Source: Pseudorasbora parva
Taxonomy: Eukaryota; Chordata; Actinopteri; Cypriniformes; Gobionidae
NCBI RefSeq assembly: GCF_024679245.1
Contig: NC_090179.1
Span: 4,841,320-4,905,319, forward strand
Length of the DNA stretch: 64,000 nucleotides
Direction of reading: 5' to 3'
The translations under genes and the position numbers were made by a program. The notes below the pieces were generated by a model. It searched no databases, was not told the origin of the DNA, and saw only the letters and a list, made by a program, of their open reading frames with translations. Each line of letters opens with the position of its first letter. Position 1 is the first letter of the stretch. This document shows, in pieces, positions 55,690-64,000 of the stretch.

Positions 55690-56745
55690 TTCAGCAGATG
55701 GTCCAGATCCTCGGCGCATTCGTGGAGTGGATGTTGGTTAATAACAACTCCCTTTTCACCATTGTCTTGACTGAGGGTGATACCAGCCCCAGTCCACATC
55801 CACATCCACAGACCAGCCAGAGCCCACTGCAGACCATGGACTTCAGCCTGCAGTGATTGACGAGCCAGAGCCCAAACCGAGGACGAAAGGAGTCGTTGCA
55901 CCGCAGCCTGAACCTCAGGGTGTGTCTGACCAGGCTCGTAAGCCTACTACATTGTGTGCTGCCGAGGTGGCGTTTGTGGAATTCGAGAGCTGGAAGAAAA
56001 GCCCAGTCCACAACCCTCCCATGGTGGATGTGTTTGCTATGATTGCTGGAACATTTTTCCCACTATTGGATATGTTATAGAGGTAATTCTTCTGTTTCTC
56101 CTATCCCTGTTGGTTTCATCCAGCCCTGATTCTCCTGTTTCCCCACTGTTTCCGTCCAACATTCAACTGCCTGTTTCCCTGCTGGTTATGTCCAGCTCTG
56201 TATCCCTCCCAGCCTCCTCTACCGCCACCTTTAATTGTCGGTTCTTCAGCCCTGCCTCCTCTGGTACCCTTCAGCCCCTCTTCATCTCCAGCACAGTATT
56301 GTGTGGATCTGCCGCAGGACTTCAGGCCCCTCTCTTCCTCTGCTTCACCAGAAACCTTTAACCTTATGACTTCACTGGGCTCCCTTGTCCCACAGGCTTC
56401 ACCTTGGTCTTCAGTACCACTGACTTTGCCTAAGTCTTCAGATTCCCATGTTTCACCTCAGATGCTCATTGCTGTAGCTTTACCTCGGTCTCCAGCCTCA
56501 GCGATGTTGTGTGGGCTTGTCAGCTCCACCTGGATCTCCATCTCCAGTGAGGTCTCTATCAGCTGTCCCCAGGGTGGTGCCTGTCAAGTCTCTAACCTCC
56601 ACTTCCCCTTGGACTTTTGTGTTGGCCTCAGTTTCGTTTAACCATTCTCTGGTCCTACGTCCTCCAGATTTTATTTTATCTAAAAGCTGCTTAAGAACTT
56701 TCTGTCTAAGATTGCTCTTGTTTATCATAAAGAAGTCATAAGGGT
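55690..56745 (+). pseudogene. LTR-retroelement gag-like scrap
   Basis: One frame reads FQQMVQILGAFVEWMLVNNN and then SPHPHPQTSQSPLQ before a stop at about 55856. Another reads CAAEVAFVEFESWKK near 55955. Long Ser/Pro-rich frames follow up to about 56640. This resembles the tail of gag-like proteins in fish LTR elements. No LTR was tied to it. Confidence 0.38.
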
Positions 56746-56769
56746 TTGAAATGACATCTGAATTTGTTG

Positions 56770-57872
56770 TGTAAACTATACCTTTATTGGCCTTAAAACA
56801 GACTGTTATTCTTATTATTCTGAACATCTAACACATGCATGGACATACACAGTAACTGTGGGGATAACGGAGAGCGGACGAGGAAGGACTGAACACGAGG
56901 GAACTAAATACACACTGAAGAAAAGGTTAATGAGGGGGACAGGTGGCACAGATGACTAGACACAGCTGACATTAATTAACAGACGCTGGAACTGAACAGA
57001 GGCGGGAAACTGAAACAAAGGAACTTGTGACTAACACAAAACCAGGAAACACAGGGGAAAAACCACAACAGGTAGACTAAACATGTGACATAACTCCCCC
57101 CTCCCAATAGGCGCATCCTCGCCATGGCGGGTCTGGAGTCTCAGGAGGCCATGGCGGGTCTGGAGCCTTGGGAGGCTATGGTGGTTCTGGAGCCTTGGGA
57201 CTGGCTGAGGGCTTGGCTCTGGCTGGGGGCTTGGCTCTGGCTGACCCCCCAGTTTGCTGAATTTAGGGGACTCTCTGGTGGGCCCTTGGGTGGCTGGAGT
57301 GGGCCGTTCGTGGGCGTCTTCGACGCCAGGAGGCGGCGGCTCTGGGAAGCCGGGAGGTAGCGGCTCTTGGAAGCCTGGAGGAGGGGGCTCTGGGAATCCT
57401 GGAGGCGACGGCTCTGGGAAGCCGGGAGGCGACGGCTCTGGGAAGCCGGGTGAAGGCTCTGGGAAGCCTGGAGCGGGCGCTTGAAGGCCAGGAGCCGGCA
57501 CGTTGAAGCCTGGAGCTGGCTCGGAGAGGCCTGGAGAGGGCTCGTGCCATAAGTCGATGAGCCAGGCCTCCGGTGCAGAAGGCACCCCGGGCAGAAGCGG
57601 CCGCTGCGGAGAAGCATGTGGAGGTCCACCGGCTGGCGGGGATGGACTGGATGATCATGATCTCCACTATTCTTACCAACAGAATCAACCCAGCAATCAG
57701 ACTTACTTAGAAGAAGAACTTAATTAACGAAGTCTTTTACAGACTTATCGCAAACCTCAGGAGATAATAATTGTGCGAACAGATCATCATCCAGTCCATC
57801 CCGGAAGCACGCATTCCACACAAAGCCAGGAAACACGGGAAAAACCACAACAGACAGACTAAACATGTGACA
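56770..57872 (-). mobile_element. Internally deleted LTR retrotransposon
   Basis: In minus orientation, TGTCACATGTTTAGTCT occurs at 57872 (start of a 5' LTR, only about 50 bp of it left) and again at 57090 (start of the 3' LTR). A purine tract GGGAGGGGGGAGTTA directly precedes the second, as a polypurine tract should. The 3' LTR runs left to about 56770 with an AATAAA near 56790. The internal part contains a gag-like stretch (RDGLDDDLFAQLLSPE near 57790) followed by Pro-rich repeats. All pol sequence is missing. Confidence 0.65.
57340..57540 (-). repeat. Pro-rich 24-27-bp tandem repeats
   Basis: On the minus strand the units encode PGFPEPSP-type repeats, about seven in a row, within the degraded gag-like region of the LTR element. 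The frame 57031-57585 is open across them. Confidence 0.75.
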
Positions 57873-58116
57873 GTAATATTACACAAACATAATATTTTTG
57901 AGATTCACACTGGACAGGGAAGTGGAGTGAAATAGAAAAACACTGCAAGAGTGAGAATAGGATAAGGCAATGACATGCTCCATGAGCTCTGTGAGTCTGC
58001 TGTCATTGTGCTGAACCTTTGTATCCACCTGAAGTTAAATGTGCCTGGAATTTGCAGCATGCGTACACAAAAAAAAGGTGAATTTTTAAATATGCATTAA
58101 TTTTTTTGTATATTGC

Positions 58117-59223
58117 TGGGGGTGTAACGATACACTCGTGTCACGATTCGATATGTATCTCGATACTGAATTCACGATACAATATGTATCCCGATAATTT
58201 AAGCCAAAAACATTTTTACTTATTATTATATTATTTTTATTTGAGTTTTATTATCAGAACCCACAAATATTCCCCCATTTGCATTATTATACATTATATT
58301 CAACATTATGTATAGTTGTTGTATGGTTCTATGTAATAAGATTATTAATGTAATCACTGAAACTGAAACACGCTTTCAATGCAAGCAGCATCTCTCCCCA
58401 TGCCTGCTGCCTCTCCTGCTATTAATGCAGTAAGAATGAACCATCTGAAATGCTTTGAATAATCATACCACTAAAACTAAATGTGATCTGGTGATTTAAA
58501 TTAAGTTTCCGCTTTCACTAAGGAGTGTTGCTTTAAATGTTTGCGCGCTTACTTTGAGAAGTGTCACTTTAAATAATGTTTGCGCTTTCAATCTGAGGAG
58601 CGCCGTTTCGGCAGCGCGCGCACTTCAGATGATCAATGCAATCCGTCACAGCTCTAATCGCAAGAAAACTTGTCAGAATGACTGCTCTCAAACTGTAAAC
58701 GTTTAGCTCATGCAAGAATTTTAATTCTGCATTTACTCTTTCTCATGTTGTTTTCACGCGTCACGCCACCACTTGGACGTCCGTGTTTACTACAGTATGT
58801 GCATTGTGTTAAATATATACATTCATCACATAAAGCCATTGTGTCTCTTCAGAAGACTAAAGAATGTTTGGATTAGACACTCGATTAGTTATTTTTACAT
58901 ACCTTCATAACATTCTTTGCATCTTTTAAGTTTGAGAGGAAAGGACTTTAAAAATGGAGGGACATAAATCCCTCAGGTTTCATAAAGAATATCTTAATTT
59001 GTGTTTGGAAGTTAAATGAAAAACGACACGATGGTGAGTAAGTACATGATGACAGTTTACATTTATGGTAGCCTACATTTGTTAATTTGTGTTTGGGTGA
59101 AATTTACCTTATAAATAAGCCTACTACAGCAAGTTGAGCCTTGGATAAAACAACTGTATATCTTAAATCATATCGTTTCTATCAACGATACATATCGTTT
59201 AACGATATATCGTTACACCCCTA
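58117..59223. mobile_element. Non-autonomous hAT element
   Basis: The ends TGGGGGTGTAACGATA and TATCGTTACACCCCTA are inverted repeats. The 8-bp duplication tatattgc lies at 58109-58116 and 59224-59231. Subterminal regions hold many copies of cgatac/gtatcg, possible transposase binding sites. The 1.1-kb interior has no transposase frame. Confidence 0.87.
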
Positions 59224-59231
59224 TATATTGC

Positions 59232-60880
59232 ATTATATTTTTTAAATCAGTCTCACAAAGAAAGTAATTTGTGCAGCTTGTTTAAAGCCTAACACTTGTT
59301 AAGACAGCAAACCTCATTATAGTTGGCTCAAATGTAATGATGGTGGTCCTTTGGGTTGTTCCTGTGTTGTGTTAGTCAAATTCAGTACTTTTTGCTCTGA
59401 GCTCTGTGGCCTGTATTCTGAGACGTTGAAGTTTGGTTTGTGTTGGCTGGTTTGTGGAACATTGCTCAGAGGCAGGTTACTCCGAACACTTGTGTCTGGA
59501 AACTACATCAGTATGAAATAAACTCTACAGGGAAACAAACAGCAGTATTCCAATAGATCTGTAATATGTTTCCCAAAATGTCTTTTAGTAACCCGCCTTT
59601 TTAAGGTCAACAAGTGGAATGTCCCCTGAAATATGTGGAAATTTGGGTCAAATTAATTATTTATACCATGCTGTGTATTACAAAGCCAAAAGAAAACTAT
59701 GGGAACTCTGAGCTGTCAGGGAGCAGGTTAGGGTCAAGTTGGTCCTTCATGTTAATAGGGTCCTTGGAGAGCCTTGGTTTGAAAAAACAACTCTCTCCTG
59801 CTCAAAGGGAAGAGGGGACGTGAGAGCGATATCCGAGAAAGCAGCACCGGTGCGGCCAGCCTTTTATCTGATGTGATCTTGGTTTAAGCAAACATCCGAC
59901 CTGGCGTGCGACTTTTTGCAAGTGCCGAGGGAATTTTCTCCCCTCCTAGGATGTGAAGGTGTAGAAGAGGCTCAGGCTGGGAGGAGGGTAGCAGTACGCA
60001 CACTAAAGTGCCATTCCAAGGACAAAACACAGAGGGGACAAACAACGGGAGGTGAGCCAGGCTTGGTAAATAGGCCCTGGTCAGAACAGAATTATTTGCA
60101 GTGCTTTTTTTCACACTTGAAGCTAATGTACTTCCTCCTGGCTCTGTCTCAGTGTTCTCTGTCTCAGGCCTTTTATCTGTCATCTCTGTTTTTGGATTAT
60201 CTCTGGTCCATATTACGCAAGGCAAACGTCCATTCGTATCCACTTCCTTTGAACTCTAGATTGTAGAAAAACAAGGGTCTGTGCAGAGTATGCTCATTGT
60301 GTTTTATTGGCCATTTTGTTAACAAACCACATTAATATGTTAATAAAAAGACACTGAGGTGGAGCTGCAACATTTGTTTAAAAAGAAAGTGAATTAGTTC
60401 ACTTGACAGGTTAAGGGATCGTTTCCACAGGCGCTAGCTCGTTGACATTCAGCTGTGGCTTTTTGTTGTGATGTATTGCACTGTTCTGTGAACAGTTTCC
60501 TCTCACAAAACATGTTTGGCTCAGTTTGCGTACTAACAGGATGTTCATGATAAATGCGCCTGGGCGTTGTGCTTTTCTGTGTGGTCAGCTTATGTGGATC
60601 ACACATGCTTTCATCTCCTCAATGCAATGCTTTTCATTCATCCATGTCCAAGTCTGGCCTGACATTCTCCACCTCTCTCAGAAGCTCTTCAATGGGTTGC
60701 TGAGACAAGATAGCGGCCTGGCCTTTCCTCTAAAAATCTAACGAACCATTTCTAAAATGTGATATTTGTCGTTTTTTGTTGTGTCCTGTTTAATATTTAG
60801 TTTTGAGCACTTTTAGCACTGCAAAGAAAAGTTACACCCATCATGAACATACTTTTAATTAATAATTTTCCGACTGTGAT
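59232..60880. other. No feature recognised
   Basis: Open frames such as 59884-60243 (minus) and 59916-60266 (plus) overlap each other and show no motif. No repeat ends could be identified. Confidence 0.45.
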
Positions 60881-60884
60881 ATTA

Positions 60885-61440
60885 AGTAAAACCTAAACTC
60901 AGTTCTGAGTTTTGTAGTCCCTTGTAAAAAAGAAGTACACTTCTATTAGCCTGACAATTCAGACCCACATCAAGATGTTTGGTCTGGAAACTCACCATTG
61001 ACAGCTCAATCTGAGGGGCGGATGAACGGTTGTCTTTCAAACTCCCTCTGCACGGCATGCACACAATTGGATAGCCCTACAACCAACCAGAGCTAGTTGA
61101 AAGATTAAACTTTCGCCGTATCCGGTCGGCAAAACTAAGAACACATCTTCCCTTCTTAAGAATGACTTCAGTGCCGTTCTTTGTTCTTTTCTCAGAGAAA
61201 AGCTTAACTCCACGTCTTCCAGAGTCATGGTTCGCCGTTCGCCAGTTTCGGTGTTTACTAGAATCACACAAGCGCAACTCGGCCGTCATTATGTTAAGTC
61301 CCGCCCACCGACTCTATACACGATGTGATTGGCCCGACCAGAGTTTGGCGTGTACAGCTTAGAAGGGTATTGAGAGTTGCTAGATGACACTCGCGGCAGA
61401 TTAGATTTGCTGCCGCTAGGGTGCGTCTAGATTTCTACTT
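60885..61440 (-). mobile_element. DNA-transposon fragment with RecQ-like helicase scrap
   Basis: The sequence 'gatagccctacaaccaaccagagcta' with 'cagacccacatcaagatgtttggtctgg' is characteristic of a dispersed fish element. It surrounds a short helicase-like reading frame (61080-61267). Ends were not defined. Confidence 0.5.
61080..61267 (-). pseudogene. RecQ/DEAD-like helicase N-terminal scrap
   Basis: The minus-strand frame reads RKEQRTALKSFLRREDVFLV and LPTGYGESLIFQLA. The layout equals the start of a RecQ-type helicase: a Q-motif-like region, then Walker A (motif I, normally TGYGKS). Here the ATP-binding Lys is replaced by Glu (GAA, plus-strand 61112-61114). The remainder of the helicase is absent. 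Transposons with RecQ-like helicase genes are known in fish genomes, so a mobile origin is more likely than a host gene. Confidence 0.6.
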
Positions 61441-63219
61441 CTGTATAGGTTTTAATAAAACAATACGTGGAAGAAGGTGGAGAGCCTGGAGGTGTGGAAA
61501 ATGTTTGTCTCTATGTTTTTCTTTCTTTTCTTTTTTGCGAGACTATTAAAGCATGCTGTTGCATAATGCCTATTTCACATAGAATAAACATAAAGGGTGG
61601 AATCATTGTGCTTTCTGGACTCTAGAAGATTAGTATTAGATATTCCCCTTCTGTAGTTTAACTTGTTTTCATTGAGGGTTTACACTTTTTTTATGTGTCC
61701 TCTAGGTTTGGATCAAGTGTGTTAATTCTGTTTTAATTTTGTTTTATGATCATCCTCATATTTTGTAATAATGTCCCACATTTTGTTCTATTATTTCATT
61801 TCAGTTGAGCCTGTCATGCTACATAAGTACATTAAATATAATAAATAAAGATATAATTAGTGTTGTTTCATTGAGGAAGGAATCTGTTTTTATGAGACTA
61901 TAAGTGGACAAATAATGTTGTCCATACCTACTGTTTAATTTGTAAACGATTCAGTTCTATTTACTGGCACAGGCCTACAGAAATAGAGTCATAGTCCCAG
62001 GTTTATTGGCATTGAGTGTCAGGTATTTACAGTATTTACAAAACATTTATGATACTTAAAATACTGTGTAAAGAGAGAAATGAAGGGGGAAATAAAATAA
62101 AAAAATAAAAATAATAGGTAATTAATTAGTTCATTAAAATAGGAAATGGTCGGTGATTGCATTTAATTTTGGGATGGGATGATTATGAATTAAAAATAGA
62201 CATTTTTTAGGCCTTTTTAATTTAATTTTTTTATAGCCTACTGTTTTTAGCACTGATAATTTTAGCTTATTTTGAATGCTGTCATGTAGACTACTATACT
62301 TTGCATGTAATATATGAGCAATATCACACTCGTAGCCATGAGATAGGGCCATAGGCACGAGGCTCATTACTAATAAAAAATAAAAATAAAACATTGCCTA
62401 AATGACAGCAATTTAAATTTGAAAAATGTTAAACTCGCATTCGACTTTTTGACAGCCAGTTCTACTCACTTAGGATAACAGATTTTCACCCAGACTTGTA
62501 GGGCTAATGAATACAGATTCTGCACCTAAGTTCCATTTTGATTTTTACAATTTTCAACATTCATGAAAAAACAAAACAAAAAAATTGTCAAGGAGAGATG
62601 CATAACACACAAACGTATGGTTTAAATAGAGAAAAATGGTAAAGAGAAAATGAAATGTGCCAAGCATCAGCTGTGGCCTCTCTCTCAGGCTAATCAATAG
62701 AGTGGTGTGACATTTGTTTGGCTGCAGAATCAGAAACATATTAGCCCCTGCAGATTTCTGGGAACAATTCTCCGTGCCGAACGACTGCGTGTTTTCTCTC
62801 CTAAAAGTAGGGGTGATCTCATTGACTGAGTATACAGAAAACGAGAAGAAAGAGAAAAAAAAGCAGAGATAGAATATTCATCAGATGGTCACAAACTGTA
62901 ATGTCATGACACCATAACATAACCTCAAACAATTTTTTAGCCACAATGAATGGATTGTTCTTTGTGCGACAAGAAAAAGTGTTGATTGCATATTGTTTAG
63001 TCTCTCATGAGTTTGCATGCTTAGCTGTTGTGCATGTAGCAACGATTCGATTTCATGAGGTCCCTGGCGTACAGAGAACACATCTGGCAGTGGAGAGCAG
63101 GAAAAATTACAAGTGAAGTCAAAATCTTGTCACAGTTGGTTGCACTGAAAAGTCAACTGTATAAAATTACAACTCAGTCTAAACCAAAGGGTCAAGGTTT
63201 GGCCAGATAACATGGCCCA
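61441..63219. other. No feature recognised
   Basis: AT-rich noncoding DNA. No bounded repeats or genes are visible. Confidence 0.45.
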
Positions 63220-63555
63220 CCCTGCTGAAAAAGCTCGGGATGAACCAGCATTAATTCCTTGTTTGTCCAGACTGGTGTATGCTGTTTAGAGCTGATAGAT
63301 TGCTGGTTTAGCTGGTGGACCAGAACAGTAATAAAAAAGCCAAACTGGTAAACCTTTTTGTTTTCAAGACAAGACAAAAAATAATCAGTAGTATGTAAAT
63401 ACAATTTTTGTACTTATATTCTGCTGCATCAAGCACAACATTGAACGTTGTTGTTGTTTTAGAAGGATTAAAGAATCTCCACTAGCACACCAGTTTCCCA
63501 TGTGTGTAAATAAGCTAACCAACAACCAGCATCCCATGCTGGTTTTTCAGCAGGG
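63220..63555. mobile_element. Short MITE with CCCTGCTGAAAAA ends
   Basis: The first 13 bp (CCCTGCTGAAAAA) are the exact complement of the last 13 (TTTTTCAGCAGGG), and 'accagcat' words recur near both ends. The 336-bp interior is noncoding. No target duplication could be confirmed. Confidence 0.68.
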
Positions 63556-64000
63556 CAGTTAGCCCCTCCTTATACAGTACATGCCATAATCCTACTTTCT
63601 GGTTTCAAAAACATCCTATTTAATTGTCGGTCTTTCAAAAGTTGCTGTGTGAACGCCAAATTGTGTACTCCCAAGGGGGCCTGCACAAGCCAGCAACCAC
63701 AGAGATGGATAAAAATTCAAATAGTTGCTTTCGCCTTGTGTTCGACGTTTTTGGTCTAAACTGAGCCAGAGTGGATTTGTCAGCAAACCCCAATGTTTTA
63801 TCACACCATACACAATATATGTCAGTGACTAAAGGAAATTGCTTCAAATTATTGGTTTTGGGCAGGGACAGAGTCCTGGATAGTTACAGATCAAAGATGG
63901 GCTGTTCAGGCAAATCCACTTCCCTTGAAAACAACTACTGGTACTGTATATGCTCATAAACAACGAATGCCTTACATTATTGCTCACATCACACATTTTA
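63556..64000. other. No feature recognised
   Basis: Noncoding to the end of the window; overlapping short frames only. Confidence 0.4.

Noticed and set aside
56303..56641. Ser/Pro-rich 112-codon frame as a secreted protein
   Set aside because: It overlaps another Ser/Pro-rich frame and follows a gag-like scrap; low complexity explains it.
59884..60266. Overlapping frames of 116 and 119 codons as a possible host gene
   Set aside because: They overlap on opposite strands, lack motifs and splice context, and are typical of chance frames.

Overview
This window looks like intergenic or intronic DNA from a teleost fish, most likely a carp or minnow relative (cyprinid). The evidence is its transposon content: Tc1/mariner copies of the type common in cyprinids, L2-type LINEs with esterase ORF1, DIRS and Ngaro-like tyrosine-recombinase retrotransposons, a Gypsy element with integrase ahead of reverse transcriptase, PIF/Harbinger fragments and many short hAT and TTAA elements. 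I found no convincing exon of a host protein gene and no tRNA or rRNA gene. Family names come from recognised motifs and remembered families, not from a database search.

Layout. 1-9.1 kb: a Tc1/mariner element (1475-9066) holding a nested hAT-like element (1677-2680) and a nearly full-length L2 LINE (2717-7941); both nested insertions keep target duplications. 9.1-11.3 kb: a Gypsy pol fragment and LTR-like sequence. 11.3-16.8 kb: a TTAA-flanked element split by a DIRS element (11435-15598, minus strand) that has lost its RT core. 17.4-20.4 kb: two decayed Tc1-like elements and a TTAA MITE. 22.9-26.0 kb: a second DIRS element (plus strand) with a clear internal complementary region, split by a LINE 3' end. 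26.2-33.9 kb: two ~175-bp inverted repeats enclose a truncated Gypsy, a spliced transposase-like gene (plus) and a convergent minus-strand gene for a protein resembling the P2X7 C-terminal 'ballast' domain. 34-44 kb: three PIF/Harbinger deletion derivatives, an L1-like ORF1 scrap, minisatellite, a 5'-truncated L2 LINE with an open RT frame and microsatellites. 44.2-49.9 kb: a Ngaro-like element with A1...B1-A2-B2 repeats, interrupted by a solo LTR and a 2.4-kb hAT element. 50-64 kb: a minus-strand exon-like ORF with a 2A-like motif, further solo LTRs and gag-like scraps, a 1.1-kb hAT MITE, a RecQ-like helicase scrap and mostly featureless AT-rich DNA.

Most coding regions are broken by stops, frameshifts or deletions. 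The best-preserved frames are the three exons of the 29.9-30.9 kb gene, the P2X7-ballast-like ORF, the L2 RT frame at 40.2-41.4 kb, the DIRS recombinase C-terminal domain at 23.3-24.1 kb and the L2 RT frame at 5.1-7.0 kb. The most interesting item is the two-gene transposon carrying the P2X7-ballast-like gene.
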